From: Nipponacmea schrenckii
Taxonomy: Eukaryota > Mollusca > Gastropoda > Lottiidae
Assembly (NCBI GenBank): GCA_030562195.1
Contig: CM060199.1
Location: 25,440,338 to 25,504,337, forward strand
Direction: 5' to 3'
Length of the DNA stretch: 64,000 nucleotides
This document shows positions 35,830-48,500 of the stretch, in pieces. The position numbers were made by a program, and so were the translations under genes. A model generated the notes under the pieces. The model ran no database searches and was not told the origin of the DNA. It worked only from the letters and a program-made list of their open reading frames with translations. Positions within the stretch are counted from its first letter, which is position 1. Every line of letters starts with the position of its first letter.

Positions 35830-36168
35830 AACTAATGAGAAATATGTAGAAAAGATAAAATATAAGCAGGTTAAAATTGAAATGTTTTTGCTATATGGTA
35901 TTTTGTAGGTGTTACATAATGTAGAGGAATGATTTGTGAACAGTATAGTAATATAATTTAGATTAGCAGCATATTTATAAGTATGCGAGAATGATAAAAG
36001 AGATTTGTTTGGTTGGAAAGTAATATATACATAATATATACAACTATCTACAAGTCCGGTGCTTAGTATAATCAGTAGCAAGAGAATAGGGACATGTAGA
36101 GCTCTACCAAAACAAATAAGTTACACAAGCAGTGTCACAAATTAGTAAAGTAACCGTATTGTTAATAA

Positions 36169-36463
36169 GGTCAAACATTCCAATCATTGAATTAAATTTA
36201 AATGAACTAACATTATAACTGTATAACTATAGCCTGTTATGTTATTAATAGTATACATGATATAGACATACTTGTTTTTCACTAGGTCAAACATTCCAAT
36301 CATTGAATTAAGTTAAAATGAACTAACATTATAACTGTAAAACTATAGCTTGTTATGTTAATAATAGTATACAAGATATAGACTCGCATGTTTTTCACTA
36401 GGTCAAACATTCAAATCATTGTCTTAAATTTAAATGAACTAACATTATAACTGTATAACTATC
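36169..36463 (+). repeat. 116-bp tandem repeat, 2.5 copies
   Basis: Units start GGTCAAACATTC at 36169, 36285 and 36401. Each continues through AATGAACTAACATTATAACTG and AACTATAGCCTGTTATGTT. The third copy is truncated where the GACGTCGG-rich array begins. Confidence 0.85.
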
Positions 36464-37130
36464 CCAGCAAACGTCGCAACGTCGGGCCGACATTGGCTCA
36501 ATCTCGTCGGCTCCGGTTTACTATCTCTCCCCGATATCGGCCCGACGTCGGATATATATGAACTAATTGAAATCGATTTTGACGATGTCGGCCCTATGTT
36601 GGACCTCTTTTGGATATCGATGATCTATCAAACCCTGTGGTCCGAAATCTTGCCGACGTCGGGTCGTTAGCGATTCACGACGGCCATCCGATATGCACAT
36701 TCCTATCTTAACTGATCTCAAATCGACATCTGGGTGATGTCGGCGTTGCGTTATGGATAGATGAACGCTTTGAGGATATAAAGCCTAAGTCGGGCCTATC
36801 TCAGACATTGGTGATCTATCTATCGGGTCGAAATCTTGCCGACGTCGGGTCGTTAGCGGATTATGTTTGCCATTGATATGCACAATTATATCATAACTGA
36901 TGTGAAAACGGCATCTGGGCGATATCGGTGTTGCGTTTTGGATAGATGAACGATATGGCGATATAAGACCTATGTCGGGCCTATTTCAGATATCAATGAT
37001 CTACCTTGCAATATGGGACCGTAATCTTGCCGACGTCGGGTCGTTAGCGGTTCACGACTGCCAACCGATATGCACATTTCTATGATAACTGACGTTAACA
37101 CGATTTCTGGGCGCATTCTCCACTAAAGGG
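36464..37130 (+). repeat. GC-richer ~185-bp tandem array with GACGTCGG words
   Basis: Starts CCCAGCAAACGTCGCAACGT. The block CTTGCCGACGTCGGGTCGTT recurs near 36652, 36834 and 37026 (spacing 182 and 192). Between copies lie GATATGCACAT, ACTGATGT..., ATCTGGG and GATAGATGAACG words in constant order. Composition is clearly different from the neighbours. It ends some 50 bases before the left terminal repeat of the 20.6-kb element. Confidence 0.8.
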
Positions 37131-37177
37131 ACATAATTCAACATTTTTCTGTCTAAGAGGCCGTACTGCTCTAAATC

Positions 37178-37775
37178 TATGGAAGACCAAACAGCTCAAA
37201 ATTCAATGTTCTTATTTCTTAATTGCATTGAATTGTTCTAATTTCCTAATTGCTAATGCCTAATTTCAATTTATAGATTCTTATTTCTTCATTTGAAAGC
37301 TTATTTGAACATTTGTATATAAAATTAAACATTAGTATACAAAATTAAACATTTGTATGCAAAATTTAACATTTGTGCACCAATATTTGAATTTGAAGTT
37401 TAAAACTGTAATAAGTAAAGTAAAATCAACTTTGGTAGTAAGAATTCAACATTTGTCTGTCATCTATTTTAACGTTATTTTCTGTAATATTAATAGCATA
37501 ACAGCAAATCTTTACCAACAATTATGTGTTATAAAATTTCAAATTACAAAACCTTGCTCAACCAATTGCAAAGACACAAATCTGCAAATACAAATGTCCA
37601 AAAACAAATCTCTAAAAACATTTCTCCAATTACAAGTCTACAACTTTCTAACAGCATCATTATGACGTTAGGCGGCGCTCTCAACTGCATAAGGGGGGCA
37701 TAAAAATAAGAAACAGACTATAGCCAAGTGTTGTGTACCTAACCGAAAGTAGAGTTTCCGAATGCACATGTGGAT
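37178..37775 (+). repeat. Left terminal inverted repeat of the 20.6-kb transposon
   Basis: Begins TATGGAAGACCAAACAGC and ends CGAAAGTAGAGTTTCCGAAT. It contains a run of short repeats (AAACATTTGTAT, CAAAATT) near 37310-37370. It matches the right repeat over nearly its whole length, with small indels, the main one an extra ~15 bases near 37228. Confidence 0.9.
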
Positions 37776-37808
37776 TTTTTAATAGATCATTTAGGCCTAC
37801 ATATCATC

Positions 37809-39825
37809 ATGTGTGACATTTCAGATCACACACTCATACAGCAAATGAAAAACCTCTTGCGAGAAAAAATTGTGAAAATTATTCATTCACTTGAAAATTA
37901 CGAGCAACAGCCAGGAATTCTAACGGATATCGATGTTTGCATGGACATGATCACTCAGCTGTCTGAAATTATTATCGAAAGATTGCCATCAGACGCCGAA
38001 GTAGAAAATATGGATAATGTAGTGGAATGTTTCCAGCAAGGATTACTATTTTTTTCAGGATTTCCTAAATATTCAAATGGTTGACAAAAAACACCCTCCG
38101 CTTCTTTATTCAGGGAGTGTGGGCAGGCCAAGTTACTTGATTTCTAAGGAATGTTTGGAGGAACTATTAGAATGTGATTTTAATATATCAGAGATTGCCA
38201 AATTGCTAAATGTGAGCATAAGCACAATTAAAAGGAACCTAACCCAAAATGGACTTTCAGGGAGACTTTATAGTGATATTAGTGATCAAGCACTACAAAG
38301 TATGATTAAAACCCTCAAAAATCAATCCCCTGATGCAGGCGACGGGACTATAAATGCTCTGCTGCGTGATAAGGGACTAAGAGTTCAGAGAGCCAGAACA
38401 CAACAATGTTTAAAAACTGTTGATCCTGAAGGTGTCCTTTTCAGACGCCTCTTCTTCAGTGTAAGGCGTGTTCAGCGCAGATGCTACAGTGTGCGAGCAC
38501 CCAGAGCTTTATGGCATATAGATGGTAACCACAAACTAATAAGGTAGGTAGGCCTACTATACTTAGTTTCTTATTTTAATTGTAATTCATACATATAGGC
38601 TGACAGTTTGTGCAATATATTGTCACTTTAAAACACAGTGGTATTATAATAGTATATATTCATCTTTCTTGGTTATAATGTAACCCTAACATATTTTCTA
38701 GACCACCTTTTCCCTTATATCCATTAATTATGTTAACTTATTCTTGTAATTCTTCATTATTTTTATAATGGAGGTTTGTAATTCATGGTGGTATCGATGG
38801 ATACTCAAGACTTCCTGTATTTCTAGTTGTGAATACAAACAATAAGGCTGATTCCGTTCTCCAAGCATTTATCACAGCTATAGAAGAAGGGGGCATACCA
38901 GAGAAAGTGAGGTCTGACAAAGGAGGAGAAAATGTGAAATTTGCCCAGTTTATGCTTGAGAATAAAGGAATAGGAAGTTTTATTTCAGGCAGAAGTGTAC
39001 ATAATCAACGGTATGTATTCATTTGGAAAAAATTGTTAGTTATATCTTATCTTTGTAGATTTTCTGTTTCTCACTGCCAAGACCCATTTGCATCATGGAA
39101 TTTAACAAAATTATCATTGAATTATCATGCTGAACATGTTGCTTTTCTAAAACATATAATTCATGCTCATGCTACTTTGATTTGTGTGGATGTCTCTATA
39201 GGTAGCTACTGAAATGATCAGATCAGAATTATCTATATATTTCCAGTATTGAAAGACTATGGAGTGGATGCACATCTATCTATTATCAACTGTTTCATTA
39301 TATGGAGGATCAAAATATTCTGAACATAGATGATGAGCTCCACATGTATGCCTTGCACTTTGTATTTCAAAGAAAAATTCAGCAACATTTCGATGAATTC
39401 AGATCTGCTCTTATGAGAAGACCAATAAGAACATCACACAATAAAACCCCATTACAGCTTTGGATCCAAGGGCAGATGGATGACCATGTGGTACATTTAA
39501 ATCAGGTAATTATTGATTAAATAACTCTATTACTTAAAGATGCTTTCCCTTGTTTTGCATGATGAAAATGAAAATTCTAATACTTATATAAATGGAAAGT
39601 AGAGGTGTTCTAATGACTTGGAAAAATACTAGTTTCTCTCACAGGTCCTTTTTTAACTCATAATTAGGAACAGAATATGATCATGTTGTGGTGCCAGAAA
39701 CAATTCTTACACCAATTGTAGCATTAATACCAGATGAACTTGAAGCAATTCATGACAATCATTCACAAAATTTTGGTATTGATCAGTTTTTACAGACGGT
39801 TCAAATTTTAACTGATCAAAATTGA
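37809..39825 (+). CDS. Integrase-like DDE transposase, spliced, nearly intact
   Basis: Plus strand. Start chosen at ATG 37809 (MCDISDHTLIQQMKNLL). Exon 1 runs to the GTAGGT donor at 38545. Exon 2 is about 38772-39010 (GTATGT donor), exon 3 39250-39507 (TTTCCAG acceptor, GTAATT donor) and exon 4 39670-39825 (AATTAG acceptor), ending QTVQILTDQN. A helix-turn-helix (ISEIAKLLNVSISTIKRNL) precedes the catalytic domain. The DDE residues appear complete: LWHIDGNHKL, KVRSDKGGEN and IERLW. GSFISGRSVHNQR and LHFVFQRKIQQHF are further family marks. One frame slip lies in a T7 run at 38049-38055: one base too many, or a cryptic 60-base intron ending TTTTTTTCAG. It should cut and join element ends. A candidate AATAAA lies at 39963. 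Confidence 0.75.
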
Positions 39826-40368
39826 TGAATACCTGTTTATGGAAGCATATAGTTTATTTTTAAAGTAGACATCATGAAAATACAGTATGTAACAATACAA
39901 TGGCAATTTTTTTTAAGAATTATCTGGGAATGAAGGCAAACATTTTTCTGTCAAGGGCAATTAATAAATATTGTCTTGTAATAGCCTAGGAATGTAGGAT
40001 ATAACTTACAATACTCTGTTGTTTTGCTACAAGAACATATCAACCAATATCTTAATCTAAAAGATTATATCACTGCACACTATATCTAAACTGTTTACAT
40101 CATAAATAAGAAGATAAAATGTGAATCTCAACTTGACTATAAAACCATATTGGTTTTGCTAATAATGAAAATAATAAATTGTCAACAGCTTTTGCCAAAT
40201 TGATCTCATATCAAAAATGTATGAAATAATATTGCTCAAATTGTGAAAAGTAAAACTTTGCACCCATGTTACACGTTTAAATACAATCCCTAGAACTTTT
40301 ACTCTTAAGCAGAAATTAATGAATCTAATTAACACATCCAGAAATTATATACCTAATCAATTTCCTAC
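39826..40368. other. Downstream region of the transposase; no gene
   Basis: AT-rich 3' flank inside the 20.6-kb element, up to the TTAA of the next MITE. Confidence 0.5.
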
Positions 40369-40372
40369 TTAA

Positions 40373-42029
40373 AGGGAAACAGTCCTCTATTTAATCGATG
40401 GTTCAACTTATAGATTGTTTTTTTCCTCATCTCAACTCACCCAGCAGAATAAAAATCGGTTGATTGTAAGCCGAGTTATGTCCTTAAATACACTAAATAA
40501 TGTCAGAGGATGTGACATCATTCTTAGTTTAGTCACAAATAACAAGTCTAATTTGTGCAGCCGGGCTGGTTGTTGCGACAAAACTAAGAACTAAGAATGA
40601 CCTCACGTCCTATGTCATTATTTAGTGTATTAAAGGGCATAACTCAACTTACAATCAACCGATTTTTATTCTGCTGGGTGAGTTGAGATGAGGAAAACAC
40701 AATCTATACCAGGGCTTGCCAGGCAAGGTAACATACGCCCACTGGCAGTTTTGTTAACGTAAATGAAACAGACTTTGGTATGAAGCATTATTTTGTTTTT
40801 TCATTCAAGAATCATATTGCTTTCACTAAGTCAAGGGCAATAACTCAAAATCTGTTCATTCGATAATTTCCATACATGCATACCAAGCTTCATTAGGATT
40901 GGATAAAAACTTTAGCCTCTATCGTGGATACAACCCAAATTTGACGCGTTTTTACTAAGTCAAGGGCAATAACTCAAAATCTGTTCATCTGATAATTTCC
41001 ATTTTCGAACTTGACTGAGATCTGATCAATATATACATGTATACCAAGTTTCATTAAGATCGGATAAAAACTGTAGCCTCTATGTGGATACAACCCAAAT
41101 TTGACGTGTTTTTACTAAGTCAAAGGCGATAACTCAAAAACCCTTCATGCGATAATTTCCATTTTCGAACTTGTCCGAGATATCATCAATACATACATGT
41201 ATTCCAATGTTCGTTAAGATCGGATAATAACTGTAGCCTCTATTGTGGATACAACCCAAATTTGACGCGTTTTTACTAAGTCAAGGGCAATAACTCAAAA
41301 ACCGTTCATGCGATAATTTCCATTTTCGAATTTGACCGAGATATCATCAATACAAACATGTATACCAAGTTTCATTAAGAGTGGATAAAAACTGTAGCCT
41401 CTATTGTGGATACAACCTTAATTTGACGCGTTTTTACTAAGTCAAGGGCAATAAATCAAAAACCGTTCATGCGATAATTTCCATTTTCAAAGTTGACCGA
41501 GATCTCATTGATATATACATGCATACCAAGTTTCATTAAGATCGGATAAAAACTGTAGCTTCTATTGCGCCTACAAGCCAAATTTGACGCGTTTTTACTA
41601 AGTCAAGGGCAATAACTAAAAAAACGTTGATTCGATAATTGCCAAATTCGAACTTGATGGAGATCTCATCAATATATGAATGCATACCAAGTTTCATTAA
41701 GATCGGATAAAAACTGTAGCCTCTGTCGCGCCTACAAGCCAAATTTGACGCGTTTTTACTAAGTCAAGGGCAATAACTCAAACACCGTTCATTCGATAAT
41801 TGCCAAATTCGAACTTGACCAAGATCTCATCAATATATAGATGCATACCAAGTTTCATTAAGATCAGATAAAAATTGTAGCCTCTATTGTGCCTACAACA
41901 AATGTGAACGGACAGACCGACGGACGGACGGACGGACGGACGGACGGACGGACAGACGGACGGACAGGTCCACATCTCCATGTGGGCGCATAAAAATGAA
42001 TCATCGATTAAATAGAGGACTGTTTCCCT
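40373..42029. mobile_element. TTAA MITE containing a later pearl-like insertion
   Basis: Ends AGGGAAACAGTCCTCTATTT... at 40373 and its inverse at 42029, inverted for at least 28 bp. TTAA lies on both sides (40369-40372, 42030-42033). Inside the left end a long palindrome folds back: CCTCATCTCAACTCACCCAG near 40425 against CTGGGTGAGTTGAGATGAGG near 40673. The right arm stops at AATCTATA (40708) and resumes at ATCATCGATT (42000). The gap is a pearl-like element. So the original MITE was about 370 bp. Confidence 0.85.
40709..41999 (-). mobile_element. Pearl-like element, seven core repeats, nested in the MITE
   Basis: One end has GCTTGCCAGGCAAGG then CATACGCCCACTGGCAG. Seven core units, marked by TAGCCTCTATTGTGGATAC or variants at 40911, 41069, 41233, 41395, 41556, 41715 and 41878, follow about 160 bases apart. 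A GGAC microsatellite (41915-41965) and a hairpin end (CCACATCTCCATGTGGGCGC) close the element. Units 5 and 6 differ from the others in GCGCCTACAAGCC. Same family as 15736-16500, in opposite orientation. Confidence 0.85.
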
Positions 42030-42393
42030 TTAAGTTGTCATTTTGAATTCTTGAGTGATGTATTCACTTCTATAAATTTTCAATACACAAAGTATTTAAA
42101 ATACACTGAGTTTTAACTGGTTCCATGAACGACTTTAGCCTCGATCACAAAGTTGCACATTATTGACATCTCGAGATGTTCAAGACTATCGTTTAATTAG
42201 AAGTTTATCTATTTACCAAACGCCGCCTATTTCCACCGAGTTTAAAAGCTAGCTTTCATTTGGCCCCCGATAAATTGCCGAACGCAAAAAGAGGGGTTTT
42301 CGGTTCCCGAACCATAACGGTTCCGCAATTTTACAAGTGGAAACACTAAAAAGCTAGCTTTAAAGCCGGCTTTTTGCCCAGTGGAAACACAGT

Positions 42394-42430
42394 TATAATA
42401 CGTCCACATATTCATGTGGGCGTATAAAAG
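42394..42430. mobile_element. Solitary pearl-like hairpin end
   Basis: ACGTCCACATATTCATGTGGGCGTATAAAAG, written here only as its halves ACGTCCACAT and ATGTGGGCGT, matches the end of other pearl copies. No core repeat is beside it. Just upstream (42250-42370) lies an unrelated fold-back with AAAGCTAGCTTT words. Confidence 0.5.
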
Positions 42431-42573
42431 TGTGCTCTAAAATTGTAACACATACTTGAAACAGGACTGATCTGAATATCGAACAAAAAACTTTTGTTAC
42501 ATAACATACGGATAATTTTCTGACCAAATCTTTAAAAATCATAGCATTTTATTAAATAAAAAGACTAAACATT

Positions 42574-45500
42574 CTAAGCTTTTCCAAAATAGGTATTTGA
42601 AAACGAATAATCAAACATATTAAAAATTTTCTCTTGATCACCAATTTTCCCTGGCAGGTACAATGTACATGTACATGTACTGCTGGTTGCCAAATATGAT
42701 TCTCCGTCAATAAAGGAAATGGATGGTTGATGTCTAAATCCTAGTAAAGGCTGAACTTCTATACCCGTAACAAATCTAAGAACATCTTCAAGCGCTACAG
42801 ATCCACGTCTGTGAGCTAGAAAACAAATAACAAAATGTAAAGGAACAGTCGTGGCATTTTACAACAGAAAACAACCACATGACAACAATAGAAGTCCAAA
42901 CAGTATAAGATAGCTTGCCAGGCAAGGTAACATACACCCACTGGCAGCTTTTTTAAAGAAACAGTTTACCTATCAAGAATTGTGCCCTCTAGCTAGGGTG
43001 TTAACAAGTAAAAACAAGGGCAATAATTCATAGTAAATATTTTTTGATTGCAGTGTTTTTTCGATAGGGTTCATCCTACGGCAACAACAGACATTCAAAC
43101 CAAATCCATCAAGAATCGTGCCCTGTAAATTGAGTTTTAGATGGATGGACAAACAGACCAATGGCAATGGGTTACAACAATATACTTGGTTTAAAGGGAA
43201 AGTCCCAGTTGTTTATTGGTTTAAAAAGGTCCATTTATGTGTTAAAATATTCCAAAGGTACATCTTCATTAAATTCACATAATGATTTTGATTTAATTTA
43301 AATGTCCCTTTCTAGACATGTATATTCAATGTTTCACACTTTCAGCAAAAATCTCAGTTGAGATTTTAACTTTGAAATGCCAATTTCTCAACTTTAAGTG
43401 AAAAACTTTTCCAAAGTTTTAACCAAAATCAATTTTTCAGACTAAAAAAATTTATGTTCATGCAAATTTTTGAGAGACTATCCACAAAACATTTGAAGTT
43501 CAAAGAAATTTTCTTTTTGCTTATATACACTATGTTGAACAGTGAATTCTGACATTGTTGTACTAATCTTTATTAACTCACCAGCTACTTCCTTTAAGTA
43601 GTCAAGAAAATTTCGATACATTTTCTTTTCGGCCAGATAAGTATTTGAGCCTTCCTCAGAAAACTGAGGTTTGAAGAGCTTGGTCAAATATCCATAGGTA
43701 ATTGGTGCAGGTTCTACTTCATTAAATAAACTGCATAGTTGTTGTTTTTCTCTGCACAGCTAAATAAAGAATCAAAGAACTTATATCTCTACTCATGTAA
43801 GGCTGCATTTCCATGAAGCTTCACACCACTATGTAACACTGACATCAAGCTTCGTGCTTCATTATGTATTTTGACTTTGGTCGAAAACGTATTGTAATCG
43901 TTCGGGTTATTATATCCTTTTTGCGATTCTCGGATGAGTTTGCAGACAAACTGGTAAAAGGTACAGAAATTCTAAATCTACAGTTGATCTTAGAATGATT
44001 TCTATTATCAAATAAAACAAAACCGGAAGTTCTATCTCCGACCGGAGAGAAGTCGAGGTTTTTTGCTTTAACACGTTTATTTCAGTTCGATTTCGACCGG
44101 ATTTTCAGATTTGAAAACTTCAATGTATTTGTCAACTAAAAATTATAGGTTTTATGCAATTCGGTTAAATCTTTTACCCTTGATTTGCAATTCAATATTC
44201 AAGGGTCATCGGCAAAAATTTCAGACCGTGATTTCTCGTTTAATATACATGGTAAAATTTTGAAACTTTACCAGGTGATAGGCAATATGATTATAATTTT
44301 TGAAAAATTTTGAAAAAAAATTCGACTTCCGGTTTAGCCTCAAATGACCTAATTACGTAACTTCCGGTCTATAACAGCTAGGTGAAAAGTGAAAACTGTT
44401 TTATAAATAACTTGTCAATAGTAATCGATTTGACCTAAATAATTAGGTCAAGCTGCCATATCGGCTGCCATTTTGAATTTTCGTTACAATTCTTCAAACC
44501 GAAATTTAGACACTACTGATAAGACCGATTTTGATGAAATTTAGCACATAGGCCTACATACATTGGATCATTATCTACCTTTTCTAGGAAACCGATTTAT
44601 AAATTTCGTTTTTTTTTTCGAATTATTCATATTTCGATTTTTTCAAAATTAGGTCACTTTAACGGCTACGGAAGGTGTGACCCACTTAATTGACCTTGAA
44701 AATTAGGTCAAATAATATTCAATATATTGTCTACAAGTAGGTATTTTTTAGTTTGGCTTACTTAAAAAATTCATACAGATAAGTGTACTAAAATACAGCA
44801 AAAATTGATAATTTTCATATTTTCGCCATCTTTAACCGTTACGGAAGTTGTGACCTAATTATTTTATGATTTTGAAAACTAGGTCAAATGATATTCAATA
44901 TATTGTCTAGATGTAGGTCATTGCAAATTTAGCCTACATCCTATTTTAAGGCTGTCGAAATACGTTCATAATTGTAAGCAATTCTAGTTTTTCTTATAAT
45001 CATCCATCCTTTTCAGTTCACATATTGTCAAAAAATGAACATGCACACTTTGCCGTTTCTTGTCTCTTCTTGCGTGAAGCAGGAAGTCGTATTTAAACAT
45101 AATACCTCTAAATCATGACCAGTCCACGCGTGAAGTGGGAAGCTCTATGGAAACTCAGCCTTTTGTACAAGTTTTAAAGACAAATTAGCTTTACCGTCAA
45201 TGATTATAAATAAATCTGGAATAACATACAGAAGTACATTCATACATGAAGGTCATCTCAAATAAGATCTACCTGAAAAATGCCAATCCTCTTCAACCCC
45301 TTTAAAAAGTCTCTTTCCTCATCATTACATCCTTCATTCTTAATTATTTCTTCAAAATTTGTGAAAAGTCGTGGAATGGTTCCGCCTTCCAATAATGATA
45401 AACCTGAATTAAAAAGACATCATAATAAAATAAGTAAAACAACCATAAATCAAAATCACAATCCACAAGAATCATCCATATTCAGACTTTAATGTTAATA

Positions 45501-48500
45501 ACAATGAGCCAACCAATATGGCAGCACTCTGTGTTTCTCAAAAAGTTAGCATGTTCTGCTTCATGCAGGACATCCGTCATTGTGATTAACATCTGGAATA
45601 TAACAAATCAATAATCATAGAAGTTACTGACATACCATATTTGTCTAAAATATTGTAATGACATGCATAGAATTTCTTAATTGTGACTTAAGTCTGTTAT
45701 AAACATAGCATTCTTGTTTAAAGATACCTTTTCTTGTTATTCATGGTCAAATCAAGCTTACTAATTAATAAATTAGTGTTCCTAATGAATCATCCATGCA
45801 TTCATAAGTTCATAAACCTTATGTGGAACTTCCACAGAGGAAGCAATGAAGACGTGTGGAATCCATTTGCTTTCTGTGGCGAAGTCCATGTTTGTTCACG
45901 TGACTAAAAGGACGTCACAAATTCAATAATATCTTGTGCTGTATTTATAAGACTGGGTGACCGTGTCAAGTTTTGTTTTGGTTCTGGTGGAAGGATTGGG
46001 AATTCCCTTGTAATTAGGCTGATTAAGAGTTTATTAAGGACTTTACAGACAAATTGGTATTTTTCTCATTCATAAGAACAGCTCTACTTCTGATTTATAT
46101 AAATATTAGAGGCCCAATAATGGAATAAATATATTAATAAATAAATAATAACGAAGATAATATTTCTTTTAATATTGATTTTAATTTACACCTACCTGCA
46201 ACTGTTTCTGCTATTTCAAATTTTCTTTCCTTTAAGAACATCATATAATTTTCTTTTCCAATAACATCCTCATTAACTAATTTTCCTTTGGTAAATAATT
46301 TCTCTTTAATTGAGTGCATGGCCAAAGTTAGAAATTCCCTTCTCGGACCACCATAGTCTACAGCCTCTTCCCCCATGAATGTGACTTCTAGCGGAATTTA
46401 AGATCATCTTCTCGACCCATCTCCGAAAAAATATCTTCAAATATGTTCTGTCTATCAACAACAACACCAAATCTGATAATTTCCTTACTTGAACTAGCAT
46501 CAACTTGCTCCATCATATCAATATCACCATCAAAAATTTTTTCAATATAACTATTTAAAATTAATATGCTTTTTTCAATTCCCTTCCTGAAAAAAACATG
46601 TAAGCCAGCATTACTACTCCAATCTTGAACATTGAACATATTCTTAACTTGAAAGAGGGTGTAAATTTCATGTAAATAAAATCCTTGTTAAATATTTTTG
46701 TATGAATTCAATGATGACATACTTCAATTTGCTATCTCTCAACTTTATGGTTAGTATGTTACCTCTGGGCCTCTATTATTTTGAAACTATATTCATCATT
46801 ATTTACCCATTTCCTTTCAAGATTTTTTTTACTATACTTGTTTTATGGATTTTTGGGATAGAACAAACAAAGACCTCCCAATCAATTGACAACTTTTCAC
46901 TCATAAATAAAATCCAACTGACTAACTTACATTTCTTTCAGTGTTTTTGAGACACACTTAGATACATGATCTGAAGGTCAACAGCTTGGCCTAATGAAAG
47001 AAACAAAATTAATGGTATATCAATTGGTATTAAAAGAAGAATAATTAACAGCTTTCTGAGCTTACAACAATCTATGACAATAAAAGATAGTGATGGCCAA
47101 TCGTGATACGCCCACATTAAAATGGCAGCCAATTTGTCCAGGGGGTTGACAAGAGCTATCAGAAACAAAACGTTTTTTTCTGATTTTCAATTACTAAGTT
47201 TTGTCAATATCCTTCAAGAAACCAACTCTCTATCATGTCAACTAAGAATGGAACAAGACCAATAACTCAAGTTTTTTTTAGATTGACTTGATTTTCCTTA
47301 GGGTTTATCCTAGAGCTATTACAAACACACCAAGTCTCTATCGTGTCCACAAGGAAATTAAAGGACAACAGCAATTACTCATAGTAAATATATTTGTTGA
47401 TTGGTTCGATTTTCAAAAGGCCTCATCCTTGAGTTATTACAGACAACCACACCAAATTTGTTAAAAATCCATCAAGAAACAAGCTCTCTGTCAAGTCCAC
47501 AAAAAATCCTGGGCAGAAAATGTGATCGCGATCTCAGGAACAAGGGAAATTTTTTGATTGGCCTAAATTTAAATAGGCTTCATCCTTGAGTTATCACAAA
47601 AATTCAGCGCCATGTTCCATCAAAATCCTTCAAGAACTCACCTCTCTATAGCGTTCACAAGGAATTCGAAGACAAGGGCAATAACTCATAGTAAATATTT
47701 TTTGATTGGCTTATTTGTGAATAGGCTTCATCCTTGAGATGTTACAAAGACTCACACCAAGTTTTGTCAAAATCCATCAAGAAATGCGCTCTCTATCGTG
47801 TTCACAACAATTGTGGACGGACAGACGGGGGCGACGACTATAGACGCCCACATTAATGTGTGGGCGTATAAAAATAATCATGTAGAGTAATTTGATTTCA
47901 CAATATTCTACCATCGGGGAGTCTTAATGTAAGAGACAACAGCTTTAGACATGTTTAAGTTAATACTTACTTGTCATCAACACTTTCTGAATTAGTTGAA
48001 AAGGCACGGACATCAAAATTAACATCATCACTTGAGACAGAAAAAGAAAAGAAACAATCATTCCATAAGCATCTAACATTGAAATAATATTGGGTAAATA
48101 TTTCTAAATAAAGACAAGGACAATGAAAACATAACGTATCTGTGTATATATTATACTTATTTTTACCTTAAGCTAAGCATTATTTATTGTATTTTGTATG
48201 TAACCACTAAAAATTATTACCTTTCTTTGTCATTTTCTTCAGGCCTTACTTCACTTTTTATTTCAACAACCTCACCACATACAGCAGCATGACTTTCAAT
48301 TAAACTTTCATCAAATTTCTCTCCACAAACAGGGCATGGCAACCTATAAAATATAAAATACCAGAATTTTTATTCAGTTATTTTCCTCCACCCTCTCTCA
48401 TTTGCTGGATAAAGCATTCAATTTCGCCTGGTAGAATCATAGCTAGAATAACTCACAGTTGACAAAAGTTTAGGTAGTTATCATTCACAAGCATCTATGG

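Larger units (their letters stand above)
31873..36081 (-). pseudogene. CR1/Jockey-type LINE (endonuclease + RT) split by a Penelope-like element
   Basis: Minus strand, full order preserved. A hydrophobic N-terminus ends in a 2A-like motif (35829-35791). The APE endonuclease follows: FVHINARSIMKKKRRD, YDFILITESWLD, NEVQLSDILFLIGTFCRPP, ILKFGDFNID, then IIDKPTRYKDNSETLIDLIL and FCSDHCPVHC. The linker has WHLVNSHVKRKNGNSSLPPL and KANGSDQINGKLLK. The RT begins VPDIWKRANITALLKKGDPS, then YRPVSLLSLVVKIFEKC and AFDIVWHAGLV. It is cut at about 33965, at GVSSEA. It resumes near 32285 with KLLADDTSLYV and INNWAKTWLVSFNPLKTE. The VPQGS region is absent between the two parts. Many shifts; inactive. Confidence 0.8.

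Noticed and set aside
41778..41981. Frame with PSVCPSVRPSVRPSV repeats
   Set aside because: Translation of the GGAC tetranucleotide run of a pearl-like element.
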